Source: Prinia subflava (Eukaryota > Chordata > Aves > Passeriformes > Cisticolidae). Taken from it: 64,000 bases of DNA. Both the position numbers and the translations under genes were made by a program. Of the stretch, positions 13,401 to 25,300 are shown piece after piece. Below the pieces are notes generated by a model, which saw nothing but the letters and a program-made list of their open reading frames with translations, did not search any database and was not told the DNA's origin. How positions within the stretch are numbered: the stretch's first letter is position 1; every line of letters begins with the position of its first letter. Location of the stretch: the NCBI RefSeq assembly GCF_021018805.1, contig NW_026961085.1, positions 101,001 to 165,000 of the forward strand. Reading direction: 5' to 3'.

Positions 13401-15326
13401 GGAATTCAGCTCCGCTACTGCTTCTTCCATCAGTGAAATATCTGCAAGGTGCACAAAGAAATGGAAATTCACGGAAATCAACAAACACTAATTTGAATTC
13501 CTGAACAGCAAAGAGAGAAACAAGAAAACAGAAAAGGAAATTTCTGGGTCTAACTTCAGTTTACCTCTCCCACAGGTGTTTCCCTACACCAATGCCAGAC
13601 TTGGTCAGAGCACACAGAAGGCACACCAAGTATGAGTTGATCTTCCACTCAAGTTTTCACTGAAAAGATTGAAGTTATAACCTTAAGCTAATGAATTTTT
13701 TTCAACAGTCATCGGAGTGTAAAGTGAATCTGCTAGATTAATTTTAGAAGCTGGTCACTCAACTTTCTCTGCAGAACTCTGCTATGTTCAGAGCTGACAG
13801 CTACACAAAGCACAACACACCATTAGATGGGCACCATTTTGCTCAGAACTCAGTGGAAACTGAGCAGTTGGTTATTCCTACACCTTCTACTAAACTGCAA
13901 AGGAGGACTCCACCATCAGTTTGCAATGCTGATTTCACTTTTTTACTTGTAAGCATGAAGCCTTTTATGTGGTGGCTGAGGACAGCTGGCTGATAAGGCT
14001 CATCTGTGCTCTCTGACTTCTCAGGCACAGTACTGGCAGAAACAAGCTGCTTCTAAGCCCAACTTGCTGGGTAGAGCCCTCAGCATTCCAATACACAGGT
14101 AGCTACATTGCACTTCAGGCACCTGGTCCTTTAGTAGAGGTTCTGATAACAAGACTTTGGAAAGCCAAACAAATTCATTCTGGAAAATAAATGCACACGA
14201 GAAGGACTAGACCTTATTGTCTACAATGCAGGATCAGGCCTACGGTGGGGGCAGATAAGCGTTCTTGAATACCTGCCACCTTGGTCATACCTCCACTATT
14301 CAGCTTGTGAGACAGCACATCCACCTTCTCCTGCAGCTTGTCGTACATTGTCACAATCTGGGCAACAGCACGGCGAGAGGACTCCACACGCTCCTGCAGC
14401 TGAGATTCTATCTCCTCACTGGTACTGCTGGCTAGAGTGGCCAGGAAGGAGAATGCCGGCTCCAGTCCTTCTGCTGTGAACACAAAGAGGTGAAAAAAAG
14501 TAAACGTGTTCTAGAAGGTAGCATATCACTCATCTTTACAATCACAAAAACAAGTGTCTGTCAGCCTTGAGAAATGGACATCAGCATTGTCCACAGCTGA
14601 AATCCAGCTTTCCCACTGTCTCCAGATAGGTGCCTTACCTCGTTCCCTCTCATCTTTGCGCTCCTGATTACTGTCAGAGTCTGGTTCAGGTTCTGGCACC
14701 ACGAGTGCTTTTCTTTCAGACAAAAGGTCTCCAAGACCTTGGTCCAGGTCAAAGCGTTTCAGGATGATGCGGATATTTTCATCAAACTGAATGATAGGAC
14801 AAGCAAGGCAAGACCAGATAAAGAATGGATGTGAACAAAAGGAGTGCAATGGTACAGGAGAGACAAGAAAACAGTGTATATGAATTAACAAAAGCTGTTA
14901 CCAACCTGATTCCAGTATCGATTGATGATCAGCAGGGAGGCATCGTCGGTAGCCTGCCGACACTCCAGCTTCTCAATGTGCTCCCGCAGCTCATCTTCGA
15001 TGGCCTGGCGCTGGTCGAGCATCTCCGCAAGCTTCCGGTTCTTGGTCTGCAAGGTCCGGATATCCAGCTCCTCCTGGGCACAGGCACATGGGACACAGAC
15101 CAGGTCACAGAAGGGCTCATACTGACCCCGGAGACATTTTTGCCTCCAGATGAAAAAAACAAAAAGGTGGAGTGGGGGGTATGCAAGGACGACATACCGT
15201 TGAAGAAACACCACCAAGTTTTATGGTCTCCACAGTGGTGCCTGAATCTTCAACCCCTGCCTTCTTCTCCGGAGGTGCAGAAGTGCCAGGCTCTCCAGCA
15301 GTCCGTTTATTGCCAACTCCGGACAT
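1252..15326 (-). CDS. RNF20: RNF20 (BRE1A), E3 ubiquitin ligase for histone H2B; 19 coding exons, intact
   Basis: Nuclear RING E3 ligase; in known biology it pairs with RNF40 and the E2 UBE2A/B to monoubiquitinate H2B during transcription elongation. The coding exons, in transcript order, are 15326-15198, 15073-14906, 14786-14639, 14473-14291, 13441-13323, 12455-12309, 12093-12016, 11701-11582, 10331-10152, 9957-9822, 9132-9011, 8697-8306, 7718-7601, 6308-6159, 5232-5020, 3212-3087, 2217-2077, 1754-1653 and 1428-1252. All have AG/GT borders, phases join without error and they total 2949 nt (982 residues plus TGA; human about 975). The start MSGVGNKR and the segment [13 protein letters not shown] identify RNF20 rather than RNF40. 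Most of residues 44-925 are coiled coil; the C3HC4 RING is at about 929-966 and the protein ends in FHRIYIG. No stop or frameshift is visible, so the gene looks functional. Confidence 0.97.
3515..4250 (-). mobile_element. CR1 LINE 3' fragment in an RNF20 intron
   Basis: Reading the plus strand gives the reverse complement of an avian CR1 tail: GGATTGGAAGGGACCTTAGA, then the 'cctccagggatggggcatcc' segment, then TTTCTTCCTAACATCTAATC. It is 5'-truncated and sits between RNF20 exons 15 and 16. Confidence 0.85.
6660..7440 (+). mobile_element. LTR-like repeat in an RNF20 intron, family unknown
   Basis: A non-coding block with an internal near-duplication (the motif AACATACAGAGACATAAAC near 6670 recurs as AATATACAGAGACACAAAC near 6825), a TATA-like TATAAAAG at 7099-7106 and a downstream region with TTTTTATTGCAC. 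This layout resembles a retroviral LTR. I could not define its ends or a target duplication. Confidence 0.35.
8306..8697 (-). CDS. RNF20: RNF20 exon 12: charged E/R/K coiled-coil exon
   Basis: This is the largest exon (392 nt, residues about 511-640). Its second half is a run of Glu, Arg and Lys codons, so the coding strand is a long purine tract (about 8330-8540). It continues the central coiled coil. The antisense reading frame is open only because of this composition and is not a gene. Confidence 0.95.
13030..13067. repeat. Perfect 17-bp inverted repeat, 4-nt loop, in RNF20 intron
   Basis: Left arm 13030-13046 (CTCTGCTCTCCTCTTTT), loop CTTT, right arm 13051-13067 (AAAAGAGGAGAGCAGAG). The arms match base for base. 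It lies between RNF20 exons 5 and 6 and would form a strong hairpin in the pre-mRNA. A weaker near-palindrome (TTCTCTTAAAAGAGAA) follows at 13068-13083. Confidence 0.95.
14291..14473 (-). CDS. RNF20: RNF20 exon 4 with tandem CAGCAG acceptor
   Basis: The acceptor reads CACAG-CAG, so splicing after the first CAG (exon from 14473) or the second (exon from 14470) both keep the frame and differ by one residue. The exon encodes the [10 protein letters not shown] region and the following coiled coil. The two isoforms would be 982 and 981 residues. Confidence 0.85.
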
Positions 15327-15368
15327 GGTCGCTGAAGTATACAGATTCCCACCTTCTCCAAGTTCCTC
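15198..15368 (-). CDS. RNF20: RNF20 exon 2: end of 5' UTR and start codon
   Basis: The exon begins after TTCAG at 15368, has 42 nt of 5' UTR and starts translation at 15326 (context GCGACCATGTC). It encodes 43 residues to the donor ACG/GTATGT at 15198. The reading frame is open upstream to another ATG, but the family N terminus (MSG.GNKR) fixes this start. Confidence 0.93.
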
Positions 15369-16244
15369 CTGAACATTAAAAAACACTATTAAAAAAACAC
15401 CAAATACACATCTACGCAGTCAATTTGATTTGGGGTTTTTAACACACTGACCCACCATGGTAACAAGATGCCCAAAACAGAGCAGGTCACGGAACTCAAA
15501 AGATTTTGAAAAATATTTGTTGGGAGGAACAGATTAAAAGTGGAAGACTGGTAAGAAGGACTGTAAATCACTCAAGTGACCTTGCAGCTGGGAATAACCC
15601 TTGATAAGCCAGTGATCCTCTGGCATGGACTGAGTTTAAGGGTGCCCACATCTCTAATACTGCACCTCTGCCCAAGTGCTGCTTTGGGGATCCCACAAGT
15701 AGCAAGGTAACGCAAATAAATCTACCCCTTGTGTTCAAACTGGGAATTTATGCCAGCCTGTGCTGACTCACACATTAAGCTGTAAAAGACACCAGCAGGA
15801 TCTGCACTGCAAGCAGAAAGTTGATGAAGAAGATCTCTACTGTTCTGTAAAGTTAAAATGGAAGCACTGTACCTTATCACACTCTGCAAAAAAATTGTCG
15901 TGCAGGTTCAGTCGCTGCTTTTCTGCACTAACAAAAATGAACTGGGTTAGACTTTAGCAAACAACTGAGATGGCGTGTATGTGGCACCAGTTCAGTGCAC
16001 AACAATCAAACTGCGCCTACTGAATCTACACACAAAGCCAGTCAAAGCTGAGGGCAGCAACACTCTGGAAGTAAATGAGCCCTGTAGTGAGAAAGTTCAC
16101 AAATCCTAAGGAACTGAAAAGCAACTGCGAGCCAAGGCTTGTAAAGATTCATTCCAAGAGTTTTCCTCTCTACCAGGAGAGATGCAGATATGTTTAAAGA
16201 GAACCCATTCCTAACTCAATGCAGTCCAAAAAGCTCTGGACTAA

Positions 16245-16470
16245 TAGAGAATCACAGAACAGCTGAGGCTGCAAGGGAGGACTGGAGGTCACCTGCCCTG
16301 TGCTCCTGCATAAAGCAGGCTCAGCCAAAGCCAAGGGCCCTGTCCAGGCAGCCTGAGCATCACCAGGCACAGAAACTCAGCCATGGCTCTGGGCAGCCTC
16401 TCCAGTACTTGATCACCCTCAACACTAAAATAGGTTTTTCTCATGTCTGAGAAGTATTTCCTGTAGTTCC
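16245..16470 (-). mobile_element. CR1 LINE 3' end fragment
   Basis: Begins with AGAATCACAGAACAGCTGAG, the reverse complement of a CR1 3' end, and continues through CAGGCAGCCTGAGCATCACC-like sequence to TAGGTTTTTCTCATGTCTGA. Truncated at its 5' side. Confidence 0.75.
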
Positions 16471-17271
16471 CTAAAATATTATTGAGAAAAATTACAAGTG
16501 TATCCTCAAAGGGTTTCCAACACAAATTCTGGAGATGAAAAATGGAACCAATTAGATCTTCACTAGACATGAGCTGCGTTCTTCTGCCAAAGTCACTCAT
16601 GCTGTGCCAACCTCTGGACTGAACGAAACCAGAAGTGAATGAAGTGCAGACCATACCAGTAAAACCTGATTTGTTCCATTTCAGCCTATAATGGGGTTTA
16701 CAGTCAAACTAGGGGTTATGAACTGAACCTTCCAGTTCTTATCTGCTTTAACTGAGCAGTTCTACTGAAAGCCACAAGGCCATTGCATTTTGAAGATGAA
16801 GCTGGTACACTGCTTTGCCAAACCTCAGCATTTCACAAGCATCTTAACTTAGCATTGCCCTTCATCATATGCAAAATAGTATAACCATTATTTCTAAGTG
16901 AGTTACTGAAGCAGCACATATGGGCATCCTGTGAGGTATCTCTTAACAGAAACATTAAATTACATCTCAAAAAACAAAGACAACTGCCACGGAACCACTT
17001 TCCTTCACTTAGCAGCAGCACTGACTTTAGATGGAATTCTGAGAGCATCAGAAAGGAACAGCTGTCACTAAAAAGATCTCATCTGTCCCGTCAGTCCAGC
17101 AACCTACCACTGTCCACTGCCTTTCACACTTTCTGTCCACAGACAAAGTACCCCTTCCACTGCCTCCTGGCACCACTTCCCTCAGCTCTAGCTTCCCTCT
17201 CACCACCTCCTCACACACTGTACACCAGACCCCAACCCATTAATCTTTTACTGCCACAGGCCCACTCTTTC

Positions 17272-17455
17272 ACAGAATCCCATAACCATTTAGAATGGGA
17301 AAAACCTCTGAGATCAAGTCCAACCTACGAACCAACACCAGCTTGTCAGCCACACCCATGGCACTGAGTGCCATGTCCAGCCAGGGACAGGGACTCCACC
17401 ACCTACCTGGGCAGCCCGTTCCAGTGCCTGACAATCCTTTTTGCTGCTCACACAC
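17272..17455 (-). mobile_element. CR1 LINE 3' end fragment
   Basis: CACAGAATCCCATAACC followed by AATGGGAAAAACCTCTGAGA and a TCCAACC block is a reversed CR1 tail. The block ACCTGGGCAGCCCGTTCCAG is the usual next CR1 segment. Confidence 0.8.
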
Positions 17456-17934
17456 AGAAGAGGTAAAGAGCTCTAAGCGTGAATGTACATTTCTTTGAAT
17501 GTCAGATTTATTTCCTGTTTGACACAGAACAGCTAATTTGCTCTGCTAATGAACAAAGTAGTTTTACTTACTCCCTCTGTATTCGCTTTAAATAAAGATG
17601 GATTTCTGACACAAGCTCTATAGATTGAAACCCAAATTAGATTTTCTCTTCTCACTTACTACCATTTTGCAAGTAAATCCAAAACCTTTATTACACCTGC
17701 CACCACCAGATGTTCCTGAGACAGCACAGAAACTACACTACATACGTATAAACCTGTATTTATGTACAGACACAGAACAACAGAAATAAAAGCACAGATT
17801 TAAAAGCTGCTATTCAAGTTTATACTCCCCAGCAAGAACGTCAGTCAAACAATGTTCCAACCACAAGCCTAATAGGGATTTTTCCATGGCTACCGGTCAG
17901 GTTCAGCAGGAATATCTTAAGCATAGAAGGAGAA

Positions 17935-18480
17935 ACAGGAAAAATGCCAACCTCTCGCTCTGCCTGGCCCTTGTGTGGCGTGGCTGAGGTGCTGTGTCCG
18001 GTTCTGGACTCCTCAGCACAAAGACAAGGAGCTGCTGGAGAGGGTCCAGTGGCAGCCACAAAAATGATGAGGGCTCTGGAGTATCTCTCTTATAAGGAAA
18101 AAATGTGACATTTGGGCCTGGTTAGTCTGGAGAAGACTGGGAGGGGATCTCATTAATACACACTTAATACACACAAATATCTCCACGGTGAGTGCCAGGA
18201 GGGTGGTCCAGACTCTTTTCAGTGCTACCCAGCAACAGGATGAGGAACGGTGGCCATAAACTACAACACACAAGAAGTTCCACCTCAACATGAGAGAGAC
18301 CTTCTTTCCATTGAGGATGGCAGAGCACTAGAACAGCCGCCTGCGGACGTCGTGGACTCCCCACCCCCCCGGAAACACCCCAAATCCACCTGGATGTGTT
18401 CCTCTATCACCTGTTCCAGGTGATTCTGTCTTGGCAGGGGGTTTGCACTGAGTGATCTCAACCCGAAAGATTCTGTGATT
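17935..18480 (+). mobile_element. CR1 LINE 3' fragment abutting the RNF20 CpG island
   Basis: A plus-strand CR1 with segments such as GGAGAAGACTGGGAGGGGAT and the terminal GATTCTGTGATTC ending at about 18,480. It stops exactly where the CpG-rich promoter begins, so the LINE lies within the first intron right next to the promoter. Confidence 0.85.
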
Positions 18481-19060
18481 CAGCTTCCCACACACACCGG
18501 CCGCTCCCACACCTCTTCCGTTCTCCCACAACCCGTGGGGGTCCTGCCCCCGGCCCCGGCATCTTCCCACAGCGCCAGGCGGAAAGGCCGCGCGCCTGTC
18601 CCTCCCTCCCCTCCGTGGGTGTGCGATGCCTCCAGCATCCAGCGACCCCGCTTCCTTCGCACAGCCACCTCCCGGCTCTCCCTGGCCCCGGCCCGCCCCA
18701 CAGACCCGCCGCAGGCACCTCGTCTTTCGCGCCGCCGCCGCCTCGCTCCGACCCACCGACAATGGCCGCCGACGGCCGCCCCTTCCGACCGCCATTTCGC
18801 CCTCACCCGTCATGGAGGAGCCGGTTTGCCCTCGCCCGACATGGCGGCGCTGCCGCGGCCCCAGACGCCGGCGCCCGCACCCGCATCAAAGATGGCGGCG
18901 CGAATCGACACGCCCACACGCGGCCCCGGCGGAGCGGCCGCCTCCCTGCCCGCCCCTCGAGCCGGGTGCCGGCCGGACGGCGCGGAAAGGGCGTTGGGGT
19001 GCAGAATGTAGGCGAAAGGTTCTGTGCCAGGCATGTTGTGGCAGCAGAGTAGGGGCAGTG
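18480..19060. promoter_or_regulatory. CpG island promoter of RNF20, possibly bidirectional
   Basis: An abrupt GC- and CpG-rich block about 3.1 kb upstream of the RNF20 start exon. Likely YY1-type sites (ATGGCGGC core) occur on the plus strand at 18888-18900 and 18838-18848 and on the minus strand at 18788-18800. A likely first-exon donor on the minus strand is GAG/GTGCCT at 18719. No TATA box is evident, as expected for a housekeeping promoter. The non-coding first exon is inferred, not proven. Several long open frames in both directions are products of GC richness. Confidence 0.75.
18719..18810 (-). other. RNF20: Probable non-coding first exon of RNF20
   Basis: The intact coding gene has its first acceptor at 15368, so a 5' UTR exon must lie upstream. 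The only CpG island upstream offers the donor GACGAG/GTGCCT at 18719. The upstream end near a minus-strand ATGGCGG site (18788-18800) is a guess; cDNA would settle it. Confidence 0.45.
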
Positions 19061-21100
19061 ATTGTCCCCCTGCATTCCGCACTGAAGACGCCACACCCTT
19101 GTTCCCCTCCAGCAGCGAGAATGTCCTGTTTTCCTCAATGCTGTTTGTAGATTACCTTTGTTAATTGTTCTGCAGAGACAACAGAGCAGATGAGGGAAAA
19201 CATACAAGAATAAAAACTGAGTAGTAAGGAGAGAAAGAGGGGTATTAATAATACTTGTATTAATACTTGAGATACTTTTGTGAAGGAAGTGAGAGAGCCA
19301 AGCAATCCAATGGCAGTGCAGAGGGAGCTGCAGAGAAAGTCTTGCAGCAATCTGCGCGATTAGAGTCTACCAGGAGTGTGACAAGTAGGGCTGCTTTTTC
19401 CTGAACCTTGCAAGTTCAACCAGTCCTTCACTTGCAATTGCTGCAAGAGAGAGTTGAGCACATTACAAAGTTAGTGTTGGTTAAGAATTTGAGTGACTGA
19501 AGCAGAGTGTTTCTTAGAAAGGATGTGCACATGTTTTTAGCATAAGCAGAGGGGAGCCTGATATGAAGAAAACCACCAAAGACCTAGAGATAAACTGAAT
19601 AAAAAACGTTGTGTAAGGAACAGCCTAGAGAGGAGACAATTTTGAGCTTGCAGTGTTGGTGTGCTCGGGATGTGGCCACAAAAGGACACTTGGATGGACT
19701 GATTCTCTTTCCATAAAAAAAGAAATGCACAGCCTTGTGACCAGGGTTGTGCTGAGCATCATCCATTACCTATTCCAAACCTCTATTCCAAATCAAAAGG
19801 ACCTACAGAACCTCAAATATTGTCTTTCCCTCAAGCTGTAAGAGCTGTAGCATCCATCAGTTTGCTATGAAAGCCCAACACACCGGTGTGAAATGCATCC
19901 TTTTTGGTAAGGTGGGAGGTGGAGACACAGCATTGTGAACTATTCACAGGTTACTCAGATGTGTGTGCAGATAAATCTGGAGCTTTGGCACACTCAGGAC
20001 AATACGTGCAGTGATCTTTGATCCAGCAGAAAGAACTGTGCTCTTTCCAAGAGGAAAGGCCCTATGGGAAATGGTGTGAGAGCTGATCTCTGTCACACCT
20101 GTTAGTGAACCTGAGATTGTAGTGAGAGGAAGGCTCTGCCCCGGAAGGCAGAGGGAAATCCTTTCTTTTGTGAGAAGATTTGTGTGCCTGGAGTCTGCTG
20201 AGGAAATAGCAGAGTACAGATTCATCCCAAAGGTGGGAACAGAAGAGCTTTGGCCAATCAGTTCCAGGTGCTGTCAGTGGCAGATGAAGAAAGGATTGCA
20301 GGTTGCACTTCAACTCAAGGAAGAGATTGGACAAATGGACCCAAGGAAAACGGAGCGTCCAGCCTAAGATAATAAGGTGGAAAAGTGACATCTTCAGGCA
20401 GCCAGTGACTAGGCAAAGCAAAATAGTACCCAAAACACTCACAGCAGACTAACTGCCCTAAAAGAGATAAGCAGATTCCAAATTCAATGGAGCAAAGCCC
20501 CGTCCATTAACATTTCTGTGATAAAGGTGTGCTTTTGTGTCAGCATGCAAATCAGCCTTTCATTTCCTAGGTTGTTAACTGGAACCACAGCAGACGCAGT
20601 GCCAGGTACCACAGGAGAGCAGATATGAAACACAGCCCTCAGTGTGTCCTGTGGCAGCTGGCACATCTGTTCAGTGCCTACTAGATCAGATCACAGAGGT
20701 AAAGGAAGGAAAAGTCTCAGGAAAAAAAAATTTAAATTAAAAAATTAAAAAAAAAAAAAAAAAGAAAAAGAAAAAAAAAAGGGAAAAATAGAAAATTCAT
20801 ATTAGTGGAACATGTTTCTAAATAAAAGTACCAGATCTGCCATATGTATTTACAGGTCTTTGACTTCAAAGCAAATGTATCTCTCTTCCTGAAAACAATC
20901 ACAAGAGATAAATAAATAGGATGAAGGGCTTCCAGTACTGAGCTTTTTAATCACCTTAATTTCCTCATATACTGGCTACAGATAAGGGGATTCTATCTTC
21001 CTCTGCTATTTTGATCATTGGTGCTTTGAAGCAAATAGAGAAACACCAGTGTCTTAAAAGACCTTTCTTAATGGCTGATTTGTGCAAGAGGCACTTTCCT

Positions 21101-21167
21101 GTTAACAAAGTGTGATGTAAGAAGATCTGTTAACAAAGTGTGATGTAAGAAGATTTGTTAACAAAGC
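21101..21167. repeat. 28-bp tandem repeat, about 2.4 copies
   Basis: The unit GTTAACAAAGTGTGATGTAA plus AGAAGATCT-like tail starts at 21101, 21129 and (partial) 21157. Confidence 0.9.
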
Positions 21168-22212
21168 TGACCTTTGAAGCATAAAGCTTCAGTCCTAGCT
21201 CAAAATTTTGTCCTTTAGGTTTGTTCTGGTGTTCCCTCCTCTTGGCATGACTTCATCCTTACCTCATTGTGCCTAAGGATGTGCTGTAAAAATAGGATCA
21301 TTTTTGGTTTTCCTTTCAAGCATTGTGAAGTTGTTGTTGTTGCTGTGGGCATGAAATAGAATGAAAGGTGATGCTGCGGGGTGCTGTGCTAGGTACACAT
21401 TAATTAGAGACAACAGTGGAACTGTATTTGATAAGATCAGGTACTTTACCTAATGAGATCCGCCCAGTGCAGTGTACATCAGACCACACAGAAATGTTAT
21501 CACTCCACAGCATCCTCGATCTAGCCAACAATTGCTGTTTATGTTATTTAGGATGTTATCATGCTCTTGATAGACAAGCTGACTAAAGAAAATGAACACA
21601 CATAAAGCTGTAGCCAACGCACTTGAACTGAGTTCTTGCTTTTCCATTGAAAGAAATTGCACTACTTTTTTCCTATTATTATTATAGTTTTTATTGTTGC
21701 TGTTGTTATTGTTATTATTAAAACTGGATAGTTATTCTTATCTAAGTAACATAGTAGGATACGCATGACACACATCTGGAAAGAAGGCACTGATTATGTT
21801 TTGCCCACGTGTAGGAAAGGAATTCCATTTTCACCTGACCAGAACAGACTTGGATAGAAATGTTTCTTTTGCTTATATATGCTGCACAAAAATTTTCATT
21901 TGCTTTTGTTTTGTCATTTCCATCCCTAGCTGTCTTCCTCCTGTAGAGAAACACTTGATGCTAAATGGAGAATGTATATATGAATTGAAGGCGCTCTCTC
22001 ACTCCACTAATACCCAGAACATCCCGGCAGGCAATCTAAAAAAGACAGAATGAAATATTCCAGTCAGTGAGAAACCCGGCCTGGGAAGTCTCAGCAGGAT
22101 TATTAGCGATTGCCTTGCTGCCTCACTGCCCAGCTGCCATAGTGATCAGGAGAAATGAAAAGCCCATGAAATGGAGCATAGGCTCAACTGTTTTCTTCCC
22201 TTTTTCTCACTG

Positions 22213-22300
22213 GTGTTTGTTTGTTTGTTTGTTTGTTTGTTTGTTTGTTTGTTTGGGGTTTTTTTGTTTGGTTGTTGTGGTGGTGGTGGTGGTGTTGTTT
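22213..22300. repeat. (GTTT)n microsatellite followed by a GGT run
   Basis: About eleven GTTT units at 22213-22256, then TTTTTTTG and a short (GGT)n stretch to about 22,295. It creates artificial open frames. Confidence 0.95.
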
Positions 22301-25300
22301 TCCCCTATTTTTTTTTTTTCTGGCAACACACCACCTTAATTTGCTGTCTGTGCACAGAGGATTCCTATGTGCAAATGGTCCTGGAAACAGTGCTATGAAG
22401 AGTTTCCTGAAAAGGAGCTTACGACCACTATCTATATTATTTAATTGCAGTAGATGCATTTGAATTTTAAAGACAGGCTCTTCACAGTCCTGGTAAGGTT
22501 TTTAATGGTGCATTTAGAGACCACAGAAAGAAAATAAGCTGTGTTCAAAAATATTAAATAGTCAGCAGTGAAAATTACAGAATTTCCAAAATCAATTCTA
22601 GAAACTCTAATCAACTCTTTCATCTTTATACTAGCCAATGTAGCTTTTGTCATTATAACAGCTTTTCCTTCTAGATCATGGACTATTCACAGACTTTTGT
22701 ATCTTGCTTAAGTCTAACTTTAAGATTTTCAAAAAAATAATTTACCTGAATGAAATAAAAATATGAACTAAGAGTGAAGTACTTGAGTCTCCATGTTAGA
22801 TCCAGTATTAGGTGAAATGAAAAAGGGTTAACAAAACCATTCAGGTAAACTGAATTAAAACCTCTTAAATTTCAAACAGTGCTTCCTCTTAGAGATTTAA
22901 AGGAGTTTTAAAATAATCATCATTTGATACAATTTTCCTGAGAATCTCTGGGTAGGTAAAACCTTTTACAAGTGGTACTTAGGCTTTCCAGCTATACAGG
23001 CCGTTTCTCTCATGCCAGCATCTGACCTTTAGTTCCAGAAGTGCTCACCTAAAATTTACAGTGAGGGACAGCAGAGAAATTACTAAAACTCTGTGCTTCT
23101 CACACAAATGCAGTTTGTTAGTGAAAAATGCCCAGTGACCATACAAAACAACTTCACCCCATTCTGCAAGGGGAAGTTTTCCAGCAGTCCCTAAGGGATA
23201 ATTCCTCCTGACTCTCAGTTTAGAAATCTTCTGGTTTGCCTTTTCACCTCATTCTGGTTTTTAAGCATCAGCATCTTCTTTTTTAGCAACAAGTGCACTG
23301 TTCTAGGGCATTCTTCTATGTTGCAAGACAGAGCAAGTAACTGAGAGCCAATGTATTTTAACAGAGATTTTGAACAGCCACTAGACTTTATGTCTAAATT
23401 AAAATGTTTGTCCCTTTCTTAGAAATACTCTGTCCTCTGCAAGAGTCAGAACGTTGGAGCAAGACAGGAAGGAGGCTGGATCACCAGAGCATATGCCACT
23501 AAACTGGCCAAGGTACATCCTTTTCTCTGAGTGTCACCAGGCTTACAGTATTTCTGCAGTTCCATCATCATTTAACACCTTTCTGTGCTGGCTCACTCTG
23601 GTTTTCTTTTTGGCTGTGAACAGCCTTTTCTAATGGCTTTATTGTAGAAGCTAAAGAAGCATAGAAAAAGGGCGTCTGTGGCGGGGAAGGGTGCCCAATA
23701 CTCTCTAAAGTGAACTGGACTACAGTGAGTGTGTTTCTGTCATCTTCAGATGTGTGCAGCTGGGGTGGGTGAGATAACAGGAACAGTACTTAATAATTCA
23801 TCTGCAAGATGATTAAGCTATTGGTAAGGGCCTGAAAAGTCTGGCTATGGTTGTATATAGGAGACTTTATAGAAGCAAGACTTGGGAAATATATGAAGGG
23901 TGGTTAGTCCTGAAAAGAATCAAAAGCAAAGGCACAGACCAGGATGAAAATGAGATTAAACTATTTCAGCCTTTTCAGTGAATACTAATGTATCCTGGAC
24001 AGCCAAGCCAGCATGTATCTACCCCTACTGGAACTGTGTTTCCTCTGACTCTTGCTGTCTAAAGTTAAACACAATGGCCCTGACATATAAGTTCATGATA
24101 TCTCCTTAAAACAGCAAAGGACTTTGAACATTCTTTGTCCCCAGTAATCAATATAGAGCCTGAAAGAAAAAAAGAGAAAGCCACTGCCAGTCTATGTAAT
24201 TTGGTTATCCTCAATATTGTATTTCTATTCAAAATAGCCATCACAAATGTTTGCTGCTTCTTACAAAAGCAGAATGTAAGCAGAAAATATTAACTGGGAT
24301 TTTTCCCCCTGTAAATAATTACCAGGGGAAGAAAATTATTTGAAAAGTTAGCCTTTGAAGTGAACAACAGATACCTATAAGGAGAATGTATCCATTGTGC
24401 AGCTGACAGTACGGGAATAACGAGGCAATTGTTATCACGTGGTATCTGTGTGTAAAGGAATAGTACTGGCACTACAAAACTTCTCAGAGTGTTTGTGGAA
24501 GAGGTGCAGCCTTTGCAGGTTATGTACATACCGGCACAACATGTTATGCTAAACACATTATTCGTTCCTCCTGCTGGAAATGCAATGGTTTTGGATTTTT
24601 TTCAAAGGAGACCAGCCTTACAAAGCTTTTTTTTTCCTATGTCTCTCTTTTTTTTTTTTTTCCCTTTCCTGTCTTTTCACAGCTTCCTCCTTGTCCCTAG
24701 TAAGTGTTGAACACACTTCTCAAATTTCATTGCTACTGGCTGAAGACCCAAACATGTTTGCAGCTCTGTACTTCAGGCAGTGCCTTGCAGAGCAAAGCTG
24801 AGCATGTCCATCCTGCTGACCAGACCCTTAGGACATCCTGAATAGGAAGCTGTTTGTTTGATTTGCTGGCTGAATAATCAGCACAAGCAGCTTGAAATCA
24901 ACTGGAGTGTGCATGCCCTCATACCCTTACCTTCTGGTGAAAACCATGAGATCATAGGAGGAAAGCCAAGGAATCAGGAGGGGACAAGGAACACAAGGTG
25001 GGAGTAAGGATAATTTCACAGTGATGCGTAGGGCACAAACAACACAACTCAGAAGACGCTAGGCTTCTCAGTTCAGCTCCCCCAAGACCATGAATTTCTG
25101 CCCTGCCTGCACATTGAGCAAGTATCTAAACACCACTTGCCTGGCTTGTCCTACCTCTGACACTCATGCTTATGAAAAGCAGGAGCTGTACCTGATCTCA
25201 GGCAAAGCAAAAGAAAATATTATTCCTGTTCCCCTGCACAAATGCTCAGTGCCATCAGAAGTGTTACAGTGGATGGCAGAGAGGAAAGGTGCTTTGTCTT

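Larger units (their letters stand above)
15369..17930. other. RNF20 intron 1, proximal part
   Basis: No coding exon was recognised. It contains two CR1 tails (listed separately) and otherwise unremarkable AT-balanced DNA. Confidence 0.6.
19061..23422. other. Region upstream of RNF20, no recognisable gene
   Basis: I see poly(A)-rich sequence at about 20,727-20,790, a 28-bp tandem repeat, a GTTT microsatellite and ordinary single-copy-looking DNA. No exon with both splice sites and a long open frame stood out. A gene divergent from RNF20 is not evident here. Confidence 0.5.

Noticed and set aside
1252..15326. Assigning the gene as RNF40 instead of RNF20
   Set aside because: The N-terminal MSGVGNKR and [13 protein letters not shown] and the [19 protein letters not shown] segment fit RNF20; RNF40 differs in this region.
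18475..19207. Several open frames of 130-180 codons in the CpG island
   Set aside because: Proline/arginine/alanine-rich translations on both strands, caused by lack of AT-rich stop codons; no family resemblance.
22184..22463. Frames rich in Val-Cys-Leu-Phe or Thr-Asn-Lys-Gln near 22.2 kb
   Set aside because: Translation of the (GTTT)n and (GGT)n simple repeats.
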